A DNA stretch of 64,000 nt from Rhodospirillaceae bacterium (GCA_002722885.1 PBNE01000012.1:134052-198051); one strand, 5' to 3'. Positions 9,090 to 17,931 are shown, counted from the first letter of the stretch. Numbers and translations are program-made. The notes: generated by a model from the letters alone, not told the origin.

Positions 9090-9797
9090 ATGGAACTCGT
9101 CTTCCGCGACGACGCCTACGCCACAAACTGCGATGCCGTGGTCACAGAGTGTGCTAACGGGCGTATCAGGCTGGATCGCACTGTGTTCTACCCCACCGGA
9201 GGTGGCCAACCCGGAGATACCGGACGCCTGACTATGGACGACGGCAGCGTGGTCGAGATCGTCAACACCGTGAAGGGCGAACATCTGGAAGATGTCGTCC
9301 ATGTCACCACCGAAGGGGCTACGCTGCCTGCGCCGGGTACAGCCGTCAACGCCGAGATCGACTGGGATCGCCGGTTCCGCCATATGCGGATGCACACCAC
9401 GCTCCACGTGATCTGTGCCCTGATTGATGCTGAAATCACCGGTGCTTCGGTCGGCGCCGAAAAGAGCCGGATTGATCTCAACTGGCCCGAGCCGGACATG
9501 ACCAAAGACGATCTCACCGCCAAACTGGCTAAGGTCGTGGCCGCAGGCCGCACCGTGAGGCCGCGCTGGATCACCGACGAGGAGCTCGACACCCGGCCCG
9601 AACTGATCCGCACCATGTCGATCCAGCCGCCACGCGGTATCGGCCGTGTCCGCCTTCTGGAGATCAAGGGCATCGATCTGCAGCCCTGCGGCGGCACCCA
9701 TGTCGCCAACACGGCAGAGCTGGGCCAGGTCGTGGTCTCCAAGATCGAAAACAAAGGCAAGCAGAACCGCCGCGTGAGCATCGTTCTGCAGGACTAG
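9090..9797 (+). CDS. AlaX-type alanyl-tRNA editing protein
   Basis: A 235-residue free-standing editing domain related to the AlaRS editing and C-terminal zinc domain. It deacylates mischarged Ser- or Gly-tRNA(Ala). The zinc ligands are visible as HTTLH (HxxxH) in RMHTTLHVICAL and CGGTH in LQPCGGTHVANT. TVFYPTGGGQPGDTG is the conserved glycine-rich strand. ATG 9090 lies 14 bases after the cysteine synthase stop. It may protect against serine misacylation, consistent with nearby serine and cysteine metabolism, but that link is inference. Confidence 0.88.
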   Translation: MELVFRDDAYATNCDAVVTECANGRIRLDRTVFYPTGGGQPGDTGRLTMDDGSVVEIVNTVKGEHLEDVVHVTTEGATLPAPGTAVNAEIDWDRRFRHMRMHTTLHVICALIDAEITGASVGAEKSRIDLNWPEPDMTKDDLTAKLAKVVAAGRTVRPRWITDEELDTRPELIRTMSIQPPRGIGRVRLLEIKGIDLQPCGGTHVANTAELGQVVVSKIENKGKQNRRVSIVLQD

Positions 9798-9911
9798 GAT
9801 ATCTCCATCGCCGTCTCATCGCCCGAGATGACGAAGATCGTGATGTGTAGCCCTATGGAAAGCCTGGTGATGGTGCTATCACCGCGCTGATTCAGTTGGA
9901 CGGAGATCGTG

Positions 9912-10763
9912 ATGATTCGTGGAACGAGCCTGGTGTCGACCGAATGGTTGGCTGAACATCTGGAAGCACCGGATGTGCGTGTGGTGGACGGGTCCTGGCA
10001 CCTGCCAACCGAAGAGCGCGATCCCAAGGCGGACTACGCTGCGCAGCACATTCCGGGCGCCGTCTTCTTCGATATCGACGAAATTTCCGATACTGCTTCC
10101 GAGCTGCCTCACATGCTGCCTTCGCCCGAAAAATTCTCGAGCCGGGCACGCAAGCTCGGCCTGGGCGATGGCGTGAGGATCGTGGTCTACGACGGCGGCA
10201 ACATGATGGCCGCGGCACGGGTTTGGTGGATGTTTCGTGTCTTCGGCCATGAGGACGTGTCTGTGCTGGACGGCGGCATGGCGAAATGGCTGGCCGAAGA
10301 GCGTGTGGTCAACGATGAAGCGGTTATCCCACGCGAACGGCATCTCACCGCCCGCATGAACACCTTCCTGGTGCGCGACTGGCAACAGATGCTGGCCAAC
10401 ATCGACAGCGGCCGCGAACAGGTCGTAGACGCCCGTAGCGCGGGCCGCTTCACGGCCGAAGAGCCCGAAATCCGGCCCGGCCTTCGCGGTGGACACATTC
10501 CCGGAAGCCGCAACCTGCCCTATTCGTCGCTTCTGAACGACGACCGCACCGTGAAGGACAATACGGCGCTCAAGGCTGCGTTTGCCGATCTCGGCATCGA
10601 CACCTCCAAGGCGGTCACGACCACCTGCGGCTCCGGCATCAGCGCCTGTTTTCTGGCCCTGGCGCTCGACCTGATCAGCGCCAACAAGGTGGCCGTATAT
10701 GACGGCTCCTGGACCGAATGGGGCAGTCGCGACGACACCCCGGTAGTGACCGGCGCGGTCTGA
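9912..10763 (+). CDS. sseA: 3-mercaptopyruvate / thiosulfate sulfurtransferase
   Basis: A 283-residue protein with two rhodanese domains. The first is non-catalytic (LVSTEWLAEHL to about residue 130) and the second carries the active-site Cys239 in TTCGSGISACFLAL. The CGSG(I/V)(S/T)A loop marks 3-mercaptopyruvate sulfurtransferases rather than the CRKGVT of thiosulfate enzymes. It transfers sulfane sulfur from 3-mercaptopyruvate. GGAG six bases upstream supports ATG 9912 over GTG 9909. It sits with cysteine synthase and cystathionine beta-lyase in a sulfur amino-acid gene group. Confidence 0.92.
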   Translation: MIRGTSLVSTEWLAEHLEAPDVRVVDGSWHLPTEERDPKADYAAQHIPGAVFFDIDEISDTASELPHMLPSPEKFSSRARKLGLGDGVRIVVYDGGNMMAAARVWWMFRVFGHEDVSVLDGGMAKWLAEERVVNDEAVIPRERHLTARMNTFLVRDWQQMLANIDSGREQVVDARSAGRFTAEEPEIRPGLRGGHIPGSRNLPYSSLLNDDRTVKDNTALKAAFADLGIDTSKAVTTTCGSGISACFLALALDLISANKVAVYDGSWTEWGSRDDTPVVTGAV

Positions 10764-10766
10764 CAA

Positions 10767-11330
10767 ATGGCCGAGGTCTTCGAGAAGGCCGGAGACCGCA
10801 GTGTTTCCTGCACGATCACGTTTCTTGAAATGGCGACGCCACCAACGCGCCCTGTCCGGCCCGCGCCTCTGCGCAAGCTGGCGATCCTGCGGGCCCACAA
10901 ACCGCCGTTGTCGTTTTACCTCTGGCTCTACCGGACCGTGGGCGCCCAGTGGACCTGGACCGACCGTCTGTCGTGGCCCGAAGGCCAGCTCCGGGAGGTT
11001 ATCCACGACGACAAGGTCGAAATCTACGTGCTTTACGTCGATGGCTCACCGGCAGGCTTTGCCGAGCTCGATTTCCGGCGTGGCCATTTATCGGAACTCT
11101 GCCTGTTTGGCCTATTGCCGGAGTTCATCGGTCAGGGTCTAGGCGCCTACTTCCTGGACTGGGTCGCCAATGCCCTGTGGCGCCCGGAGATCGAGAAAGT
11201 CATTCTGGACACGAACACCCAGGATAACCCCCGGGCGCTTCAGATGTATCAGAAGGCCGGATTTGAGGTCGTCCGCCGCGAAGATTCCTGGCTGGTGCCC
11301 AACGATCACTTTGCCGATACTCCCGATTGA
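10767..11330 (+). CDS. GNAT family N-acetyltransferase
   Basis: A 187-residue acetyltransferase. Acetyl-CoA-binding motif A appears as LLPEFIGQGLGAYFLDW, with strand ELCLFGLLP before it, and motif B as ALQMYQKAGFEVV. The substrate is not predictable. The start 3 bases after the sseA stop suggests translational coupling. An internal ATG at 10830 (MATPPTR) is an equally possible start because neither has a clear Shine-Dalgarno site. Confidence 0.82.
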   Translation: MAEVFEKAGDRSVSCTITFLEMATPPTRPVRPAPLRKLAILRAHKPPLSFYLWLYRTVGAQWTWTDRLSWPEGQLREVIHDDKVEIYVLYVDGSPAGFAELDFRRGHLSELCLFGLLPEFIGQGLGAYFLDWVANALWRPEIEKVILDTNTQDNPRALQMYQKAGFEVVRREDSWLVPNDHFADTPD

Positions 11331-11378
11331 TCTCCGAGGGCGACGTTCGCCCGCCAGAACCCAGAAAGGCAGGCACCG

Positions 11379-12545
11379 ATGAAGGACGAAACCCGCGTTG
11401 TCGTCGCCGGGCGTGATCCGCACAGCAATTACGGCATCGTCAATCCGCCAGTCTATCATGCCTCCACGGTGCTGTTTCCAACCCTGGCGGCACTGCGCGC
11501 CGGGACCGGGATCGACCCCAACCAAGTTGTCTACGGCCGCAACGGCACGCCGACCATCTTTGCCCTGCAAGATGCCTTTTGTGAACTGGAAGGCGGCGAT
11601 CTCGCCGTGGCCTGTGCCTCGGGCAAGGCTGCGATCGTGACCGTGCTGATGGCCTATCTGCAGGCTGGCGACCATATCCTGATCACCGATTCCGCCTATC
11701 AGCCGACACGGACCTTCACCCTGGGTGTCCTCGAGCGTTTCGGGGTCGAGGCCAGCTTCTACGATCCGCGCCTTGGTGCCGATGTCGCCAACCTGATCCG
11801 ACCCAACACCAGGGTGGTCTATGTCGAAAGTCCGGGTTCGATCACCTTTGAGGTGCAGGATATCCCGGCGATCGCCAAAGCTGCGCATGATCACGGCGCA
11901 ATCGTGGTGGCCGACAACACCTGGGCCGGCGGCTACTTCTGCAAACCGCATACGCTGGGTGCCGATGTGGTGCTGCAGGCCGGAACGAAGTACGTGGTGG
12001 GGCACTCCGACGCCATGTGCGGCCTTGTTTCTGCCAAGGCCCCGCACCACGAAGCCCTACGCAAGACCTTCGTGGCCATGGGCAACTGCATCGGGCCTGA
12101 TGACGCCTATCTCGCCCAACGGGGCATCCGCACCATCGCCGTGCGACTGCAGCAGCACCATGGTACAGGCCTGATGCTCGCGCGCTGGCTGGAAGGCCGC
12201 GCGGAGGTCAAATCCGTCCTACACCCCGGCCTGCAGAGCAGCCCCGATCATGCTCTGTGGCAGCGCGATTTCACCGGTGCGAGCGGTCTGTTCGGCGCGC
12301 TGCTGCATCCTGTGACCGAAACACAGCTTGCCGCCATGCTCGACGACCTCGAGTTGTTTGGCATGGGCTGGTCCTGGGGCGGCTACGAGAGCCTACTGGT
12401 CCCCGTCGACCCCGCGGCCGTGCGGACAGCGACAACCTGGGGCGAAGACGGCCAGCTTCTGCGAATTCATGCCGGCCTCGAAGACGCCGGTGACCTAATC
12501 GCCGAGCTTGACGCTGCCTTTTCCCGCCTGAACGCCGCGGCCTGA
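11379..12545 (+). CDS. metC: Cystathionine beta-lyase
   Basis: A 388-residue Cys/Met-metabolism PLP enzyme that cleaves cystathionine to homocysteine, pyruvate and ammonia. VYGRNGTPTIFALQ is the conserved Tyr/Arg loop, VADNTWAGGYF is the PLP Asp region, and AGTKYVVGHSDAMCG carries the Schiff-base lysine. Trp after DNT and the HSD context favour the MetC branch over cystathionine gamma-lyase. AGGCAGG precedes ATG 11379. It lies in the same direction as sseA and the GNAT gene and just upstream of modB. Confidence 0.9.
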   Translation: MKDETRVVVAGRDPHSNYGIVNPPVYHASTVLFPTLAALRAGTGIDPNQVVYGRNGTPTIFALQDAFCELEGGDLAVACASGKAAIVTVLMAYLQAGDHILITDSAYQPTRTFTLGVLERFGVEASFYDPRLGADVANLIRPNTRVVYVESPGSITFEVQDIPAIAKAAHDHGAIVVADNTWAGGYFCKPHTLGADVVLQAGTKYVVGHSDAMCGLVSAKAPHHEALRKTFVAMGNCIGPDDAYLAQRGIRTIAVRLQQHHGTGLMLARWLEGRAEVKSVLHPGLQSSPDHALWQRDFTGASGLFGALLHPVTETQLAAMLDDLELFGMGWSWGGYESLLVPVDPAAVRTATTWGEDGQLLRIHAGLEDAGDLIAELDAAFSRLNAAA

Positions 12546-12556
12546 GCACAACACCC

Positions 12557-13258
12557 ATGTTCTCCCTGACACCGCTGGAAACCGAAGCCATGGAGCTGAG
12601 CCTCAGGGTCGGGTTCTGGGCGGTACTGGGCAGCCTGCCCTTCGGCCTGGCCGTAGCCTGGCTTCTGGCACGTGTGGAGTTTCCGGGGCGCACCATCGTG
12701 AACGGCATCGTGCACCTTCCGCTTGTGCTGCCGCCCGTCGTGGTCGGTTACCTGCTACTGGTTCTCCTGGGACGCAACGGCCCGATAGGATCGCTCCTCC
12801 ATGACTGGTTCGGTTGGACCTTCGCCTTCACGTGGCAGGGCGCTGCTATCGCGAGCGCTGTGGTCGCCTTCCCGCTCATGGTGCGCGCCATCCGCCTGGG
12901 CCTGGAGCTGGTCGACCGAAGACTGGAGACCGCAGCACGCACCCTGGGCGCGACGCGGTTTGACGCCTTCTGGAGTGTCACGGTCCCACTGGTTCTGCCC
13001 GGCATACTGACCGGGGCAGTGCTGGCCTTTGCACGCTCGATCGGCGAGTTCGGCGCGACCATCACCTTCGTCTCCAACATTCCCGGTGAAACCCAGACCC
13101 TGCCGCTGGCGCTTTACACCGCGACCCAGAGCCCCGGTGGCGACGAAGCGGCGCTGCGGTTGGTGCTGGTCTCCTGCATCCTGGCCTTTGCCGCGCTGGC
13201 AGCGTCAGAGCTTTTGGCCCGGCGCGTGAAGCGCCGCCTTCTGGGAGAGGGCGGATGA
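12557..13258 (+). CDS. modB: Molybdate ABC transporter permease
   Basis: A 233-residue inner-membrane permease with five to six hydrophobic segments. The cytoplasmic EAA-type loop that contacts the ATPase is seen as ETAARTLGATRFDAFWSVTVP. RSIGEFGATITFVSNIPGET is highly characteristic of ModB. It imports molybdate together with ModC. Its stop overlaps the modC start (ATGA), so the pair is translationally coupled. No periplasmic binding protein gene modA lies on either side. Confidence 0.93.
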   Translation: MFSLTPLETEAMELSLRVGFWAVLGSLPFGLAVAWLLARVEFPGRTIVNGIVHLPLVLPPVVVGYLLLVLLGRNGPIGSLLHDWFGWTFAFTWQGAAIASAVVAFPLMVRAIRLGLELVDRRLETAARTLGATRFDAFWSVTVPLVLPGILTGAVLAFARSIGEFGATITFVSNIPGETQTLPLALYTATQSPGGDEAALRLVLVSCILAFAALAASELLARRVKRRLLGEGG

Positions 13259-14364
13259 TCGAGATTGATGTCACCCGGGCACGAAAGAAGTTCAGTGTTG
13301 AATTAAATTTCTCAATGGAAACACATGGAATAACTACGTTATTTGGCCCAAGCGGTTCCGGAAAATCGACCCTGATCGACATGATCGCCGGACTGCTCAA
13401 GGCCGATCGAGGCCGCATCTCCCTTGGCGACTACACCCTCTTCGACAGCAGCGCCGGGATCGACCTTCCGCCCGAACGGCGCCGGCTGGGTTATGTCTTT
13501 CAGGACGCACGGCTGTTTCCCCACATGAACGCGCGCGCCAACCTGCGCTACGGCATGCGGCGGCGGCCCGCTGCCGAACACCGCATCGGCGAAGACGATG
13601 TGATCGGACTTCTGGGCCTCGACCGTCTTCTGGACCGTCGCCCCGCACAGCTTTCCGGGGGCGAACGCCAGCGGGTCGCCATCGGCCGCGCCCTGCTTGT
13701 CAGCCCCGAACTGCTGCTGATGGACGAACCGCTCGCCTCACTCGATCAGCCCCGCAAGAACGAAATTCTGCCCTTTATCCGTCGTATGCCGCGCGAACTC
13801 GGTATCCCCGTGATCTATGTGAGCCATGCGCTTGAAGAGGTCATCACACTCTCGGATCGTGTTGTGGTTCTGCAGGAGGGTCAGGTTCGCGCCATGGGCG
13901 AGGTTGAAGACATCCTGAGCCGCTCTGATCTTGCACCTCTGACAGGACGGTTCTGGGCCGGCGCGGTGATCCGCGCCCGTGTGACCAGCCACGACACGGG
14001 CTATAGCCTGACAAACCTCGACTTCGGTGGCGGAACCCTGCAGGTGCCCCGCCTCGATCATCCGGAAGGGGCCGAGGTGCGCATTCGGGTGCGCTCGCGC
14101 GATGTTTCCCTGGCATTGTCTGCCCCGACCGACAGCAGTGTCCTGAACGCCATTCCTGCGATCGTGCAGGAAATCTCTCCGGACGGCGCCGCGCAGGCCG
14201 ATGTTGTGCTGGATGCGGGCGGCACCCGGTTGCTGGCGCGTATCACCCGCAAATCGGTCGATGCTCTGTCCCTGGTACCGGGTTCATCGGTCCATGCCAT
14301 GATCAAGGCCGTCAGCGTGGAACGGCCCAGTGTCGAAAGAAGCGATGACCATGACCAATCCTGA
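13255..14364 (+). CDS. modC: Molybdate ABC transporter ATP-binding protein
   Basis: A 369-residue ABC ATPase with a C-terminal molybdate-binding (TOBE-type) domain. Walker A is GPSGSGKST (31-39), the ABC signature is LSGGERQRVAIGRALL, Walker B is LLLMDEPLASLD, and the switch histidine is in VIYVSHALEEV. The TOBE region covers roughly residues 290-360. It energises molybdate import with ModB. About 65 bases at 13285-13350 are much richer in A/T than the rest of the gene. The end overlaps the next gene by about 20 bases. Confidence 0.93.
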   Translation: MIEIDVTRARKKFSVELNFSMETHGITTLFGPSGSGKSTLIDMIAGLLKADRGRISLGDYTLFDSSAGIDLPPERRRLGYVFQDARLFPHMNARANLRYGMRRRPAAEHRIGEDDVIGLLGLDRLLDRRPAQLSGGERQRVAIGRALLVSPELLLMDEPLASLDQPRKNEILPFIRRMPRELGIPVIYVSHALEEVITLSDRVVVLQEGQVRAMGEVEDILSRSDLAPLTGRFWAGAVIRARVTSHDTGYSLTNLDFGGGTLQVPRLDHPEGAEVRIRVRSRDVSLALSAPTDSSVLNAIPAIVQEISPDGAAQADVVLDAGGTRLLARITRKSVDALSLVPGSSVHAMIKAVSVERPSVERSDDHDQS

Positions 14365-15292
14365 GCGACCGACGCTGGCCACCATTGAAGCGGCGCGGGA
14401 TCGCATTCGCAGAGCCCTGCGTCGGACGCCTGTGATTGCGGCGGAACCAGCCCGTGTGGCGCCCGGAGCGCCGGACCTGCTGTTGAAACTGGAATGCCTG
14501 CAGGTCACGGGTTCGTTCAAGCCGCGCGGCGCCCTTTCCAAGGCAACCACCATGGCGGCGGGTTCTGTGAAGGGTCTGATCACGGCGTCTGGCGGCAATC
14601 ACGGGCTGGGAACGGCCTACGCTGCGCGCCGGCTGGGCCTGTCCTGTGTGGTCTACCTTCCGGAAAGCGCACCAGCGGACAAAGCCGAGAAGCTGAGGGC
14701 CTGGGGTGCGGACGTCCGAACCCATGGCGCCGTCTGGGATGAATCTAACGCGGCCGCCCTCGCCGCTGCCGAGACCGAAGACCTCGCTTACATCCATGCT
14801 TTTGCCGATCCCGATGTCATTGCCGGTCAGGGCACCCTGGCCCTCGAGATTCTCGAAGATACGCCAGAGATTGAAACACTGATCGTGGCTGTTGGTGGAG
14901 GTGGGCTGATCGCGGGCGTGGTCACGGCCGCCAAAGCTCTCAATCCTGGAATCCGCATCATCGGTGTCGAACCGGTCGGCGCACCGACCCACCACGCCAG
15001 CCGTGCGGAAGGGGATCTGGTCACCCTTGGTGCCATCACAACACGCGCAGGCTCACTCTCGCCCCAACGAAGCGAGGCGCTCAATTTCTCGATCATCTCC
15101 GAACTGGTCGACGAAATCGTGCTTGTCGACGACGATCAGATGACTGAAGCGGCCCAATGGCTCTGGTCGGAATTCGGTGTAGGAACGGAACTGGCCGGTG
15201 CGGCCAGTCTGGCCGCCGTCATGCAAGGGCTCGCCACTGGAGATAAGCCGCTCGCGATCGTCTGTGGTGCGGGCAAGGACGGGCTGGCCTGA
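14345..15292 (+). CDS. PLP-dependent threonine/serine dehydratase family protein
   Basis: A 315-residue fold-type II enzyme without an ACT domain. The PLP lysine is about residue 59 in VTGSFKPRGAL, the asparagine loop is TASGGNHGLG, and the phosphate loop is VAVGGGGLIAGV. This matches catabolic threonine/serine dehydratase-like or hydroxyaspartate dehydratase-like proteins. GTG 14330 and ATG 14351 are alternative starts; I chose ATG 14345. It overlaps the modC end, so it is probably in the same transcript. Confidence 0.85.
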   Translation: MTMTNPERPTLATIEAARDRIRRALRRTPVIAAEPARVAPGAPDLLLKLECLQVTGSFKPRGALSKATTMAAGSVKGLITASGGNHGLGTAYAARRLGLSCVVYLPESAPADKAEKLRAWGADVRTHGAVWDESNAAALAAAETEDLAYIHAFADPDVIAGQGTLALEILEDTPEIETLIVAVGGGGLIAGVVTAAKALNPGIRIIGVEPVGAPTHHASRAEGDLVTLGAITTRAGSLSPQRSEALNFSIISELVDEIVLVDDDQMTEAAQWLWSEFGVGTELAGAASLAAVMQGLATGDKPLAIVCGAGKDGLA

Positions 15293-15312
15293 ATACCCTT
15301 TCGGCCAGGCGC

Positions 15313-15714
15313 CTAGGTCAACAATCGCTGAAGCTTGGCTTCCATGCGGTCCAAGCCGGCTCCGATGCTGCCCTGTGACCGGCGGTGAATGTCGTAGTGT
15401 GCGATCCAGAAGGTGCGGCGGGAGCGGATGCAAAGCCAGCGGACACCCCGCATCAGGGTGCGTCGTTCGGGATCGCCGACAAACCGTACCACCACGTAGG
15501 GTAGACAAAGATCAACGCCTCGGTCCAGTCCAGATCTGCCGCATATTCCTGGGCCGACGCCCGGTTCAGCACCGGATTGTTGAACACCTCAAAACGCTCA
15601 CGCATGAGCACAGGGTCGAAGTTTTCGGCGTAGATATCGCGAATACGAAGGTTTTGGGGGGCCATGCAGGCGGAAAGGCGCGCCAGGATCGGTTTAGATC
15701 ACCAGCGTGCGCAT
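15313..15714 (-). pseudogene. Decayed NAD(P)H-dependent quinone oxidoreductase (flavodoxin-fold) gene
   Basis: The ATG at 15714 has a strong AGGAGG upstream and starts MRTLVI, then hits TAA at codon 7. In another frame, IYAENFDPVLMRERFEVF and LIFVYPTWWYG are the hallmarks of the Flavodoxin_2/NQO family. The WWYG motif is joined directly, in a third frame, to FVGDPERRTLMRGVRWL, a region that normally lies about 50 residues later. So the gene has an early stop, an N-terminal deletion and an internal deletion. No function is expected. Confidence 0.75.
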
Positions 15715-15782
15715 GCGTCATTCCTCCTGCCTGGCAGTTTTTGACTTCTGGAACCACCATCGGGCGTGCGTACCTTGGAAAA

Positions 15783-15859
15783 TGGCGCGCCCACCAGGAT
15801 TCGAACCTGGGACCTGCGGCTTAGAAGGCCGCTGCTCTATCCAGCTGAGCTATGGGCGC
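15783..15859 (-). tRNA. tRNA-Arg (anticodon TCT)
   Basis: Read on the minus strand, it starts GCGCCCATAGCTCAG and ends TGGGCGC-G-CCA. The acceptor stem pairs perfectly over 7 bp, the anticodon loop is CTTCTAA with anticodon TCT, and the T arm is CCAGG-TTCGAAT-CCTGG. The 3' CCA is encoded. It begins 13 bases after the stop of the NDUFS4-like gene, so the two may share a transcript. Confidence 0.96.
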
Positions 15860-15872
15860 ACCGGGGATTGTC

Positions 15873-16169
15873 TCAGCCCGGTCTCTGCCAGCGGAAGTTG
15901 TCGGCGTAGGACTTCGGCGTCACCTTGCGGTTCTGTTGTTCCATCACGCGGTAGTCGATGCCGTTGCGCTCGGCATAGGCGATCGCTTCCTCGCGTGTTT
16001 CGAAGGTAAGTTTGATCTGGTCGGCCTTCATGTCGGAGGATCCGGTCCAGCCCATCAGCGGATCGGCGGTCTTGGCAGAGTTCGCGGCGTACTCCAGCAC
16101 CCAGCGGTGCGTTTTGGCACGACCCGATTGCATGGCGGTTTTGGCGGGGCAATAAATACGCGCGGTCAT
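15873..16169 (-). CDS. NDUFS4-like ETC complex I accessory subunit
   Basis: A 98-residue protein with ARIYCPAKTAMQSGRA at the front, GWTGSSDM in the middle and KLTFETREEAIAYAERNGI after it, the signature of the 18-kDa (NDUFS4/AQDQ) subunit of NADH:ubiquinone oxidoreductase. In alphaproteobacteria this supernumerary subunit is usually encoded away from the nuo operon. GGAG lies six bases before ATG 16169; ATG 16172 is an alternative. It is a good indicator of alphaproteobacterial origin. Confidence 0.9.
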   Translation of the reverse strand: MTARIYCPAKTAMQSGRAKTHRWVLEYAANSAKTADPLMGWTGSSDMKADQIKLTFETREEAIAYAERNGIDYRVMEQQNRKVTPKSYADNFRWQRPG

Positions 16170-16328
16170 CATTAACTCCGGACATCGGCAACTCAGGCTT
16201 CGTCTATAACCCCATCGGCAAGGCAAATCCACGGCGTATCGCGGTGGGGGGGGTACAAGCCGCATCTTTCGATTTCAGCCGTCTTGCTATATCGTCGCGC
16301 TTTCATTTGAGTTCCCGGGACACCTTCG

Positions 16329-16715
16329 ATGCGCACACTTCTCGCAACCGCCGCCGCCGGTCTGCTCGTGGCCTGCTCCTTCAATCCTGAAGGACATGAC
16401 AACGACAGCTATGATCTGCTGGATCTCAGCTATTTCAGTCTGAACTCGGAAGCTACCACCATCGGACGCGCCGATGCCGGCGATGCTGACGCACAGCTTG
16501 CCGCCGGTGATTTCTACTATTGGGGAGAGGGCGTCGAACGCAACGGAGATACCGCCTTGCATTACTGGTCGTTGGCCGCCGATCAGGGCAACGAGGCTGC
16601 GGCCGAACGATTACACACCGTCCTCTCCGGCCAGCCTCTTCACTACAACCCGGATGGCAGCCCCGGACGTGACCTTGTCACGAGCGTCTGGAAAGACACC
16701 TTCGACCGCATCTGA
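16329..16715 (+). CDS. Putative Sel1-repeat lipoprotein
   Basis: A 128-residue protein with a lipoprotein-type signal. MRTLLATAAAGLLVAC gives a lipobox ending at Cys16. A single Sel1/TPR-like unit is visible at about residues 53-91 (AQLAAGDFYYWGEGVERN, then YWSLAADQGNEAAAERL). It is likely anchored to a membrane and may mediate protein contacts. Partners are unknown. A terminator follows about 56 bases after the stop. Confidence 0.65.
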   Translation: MRTLLATAAAGLLVACSFNPEGHDNDSYDLLDLSYFSLNSEATTIGRADAGDADAQLAAGDFYYWGEGVERNGDTALHYWSLAADQGNEAAAERLHTVLSGQPLHYNPDGSPGRDLVTSVWKDTFDRI

Positions 16716-16771
16716 TGTGCTGACGCAGCCCCATGCAGAGCTCGGGCAACTGTCCAGAAGAACACTTAACG

Positions 16772-16807
16772 GCCTCCCGGGATTCTCCAGGGAGGCTGTT
16801 TTCTTTG
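16772..16807 (+). terminator. Rho-independent terminator
   Basis: GCCTCCC (16772-16778) pairs with GGGAGGC (16790-16796) around an 11-base loop and is followed by TGTTTTCTTTG. It ends the lipoprotein transcript. Confidence 0.75.
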
Positions 16808-16833
16808 TCGCTTTGCTTTGATCCGGCCGGCTG

Positions 16834-16910
<77 letters not shown>

Positions 16911-16932
16911 ACGGCGCACTTGTGACGGCATG

Positions 16933-16959
16933 AAGGCCGCGCGTCAACAGCGCGGCCTT
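16933..16959 (-). terminator. Strong hairpin, possible terminator
   Basis: AAGGCCGCGC (16933-16942) and GCGCGGCCTT (16950-16959) form a perfect 10-bp stem with a 7-base loop. It lies between the broken FecR gene and tRNA-Pro on the minus strand. The T tail is weak (TTCATG), so termination is uncertain. Confidence 0.45.
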
Positions 16960-17130
16960 CGCCACAAAAGCGGTCGCGACAGCATATTGAGAATTCCCCG
17001 GCCAGCTAGTCGGCACTGGCATCCTGCGACGGGTTCTCGTCGAGCAGATCCAACAGGTTCTGCAACGCCCCGGTCTCGTCATCGTCCGTACTGATATCGG
17101 CTGCGCCCGGAGCATTGAAATCGTTGCCGG

Positions 17131-17847
17131 TCATGTGCGTGACAACGGAGCAGCCGCACTAAACGTGTTGGCCACTTCGGTCGCATCGAGCACCCCTTGA
17201 GTTGTCGTGCCATTTGCCGAAACAGTTAGAGTCGCATTTGCGTGAGTAAGGGCTCGCATTTCACCACCTGTCGTTACAGTGATCGAACCAGGATTGCCGT
17301 TGGCAGCGGCCGTCAGTGTAATCACCTGAGGTTGCCCCGTGTCATCGTTGCTCGCGAACAAGGTTACCTGAATCTGGCCGTTTGCGGCCCGGAACACACC
17401 TACAGCTTTCACCGGCAACGTGGTGCCCCGAATCCCAATGGTCGAAACCGTAGTTGTCACGACCATATCGCCCGATTTGGCAACGTCACCGGAGACAAGA
17501 CCCAGTAGACCGCACGCAAAGTCGAACGAGGCCGAACTGTCCTGCCCGGCGGGGTCATAATCAAGCTCGTCGATTGTGACGGCCGAGCCGGCGCGTAAGG
17601 TCATCAGTGTGACATCGATGAAGTTGATCGCTGCACTGCTCTCAGGGCCGATAAAAACCGTGTCGTTCTAGCACACATCCGTAGCCACACCGCCGATATC
17701 GTCACCACTGCCGTCGGCGCGAACCACCACGACTTCGCCTTCGGCTTCCGAGATGGTGCCAACGCTGTCCTGAGCCTGTGGCGTGCTAATCGCACCGAGA
17801 GTCAGAATCAGGAGCCCCGTAGCCAGAATAGATTTGATGGTCATCAT
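17131..17847 (-). pseudogene. FecR-domain protein gene interrupted by an in-frame TAG
   Basis: From ATG 17847 the frame encodes a signal peptide (TIKSILATGLLILTLGAIS) and the start of a FecR-like domain, then stops at TAG 17668-17670. The same frame continues open to 17131 with family features: SSAAINFIDVTLMTLRAGSA and VSTIGIRGTTLPV, the TIGIRGT hallmark. The lesion fits a CAG to TAG change. Just past its stop, another frame (17134 to 17006) encodes an acidic tail starting MTGNDFNAPG, which could be the original C-terminus after a second shift. The intact protein would be a secreted FecR-domain protein of unknown role. Confidence 0.7.
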
Positions 17848-17931
17848 GGTAGGTATCCAGGCGTGTACTTCCGTGACCAAAGTTACAGCAAACTACGGGA
17901 CACTCTAAAAAATCAAATGTAACCCGTTGTT

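Noticed and set aside
9866-9883. Hairpin GGTGAT...ATCACC before sseA
   Set aside because: Only a 6-bp stem with no T tail and no conserved context, so not called a terminator or riboswitch.
11338-11352. Hairpin GGGCGA-CGT-TCGCCC before metC
   Set aside because: Short stem without a T tract; it does not match a SAM riboswitch or another known leader.
15198-15824. 208-codon plus-strand frame over the quinone-oxidoreductase remnant and tRNA
   Set aside because: It runs antisense through a recognisable gene remnant and a tRNA gene.
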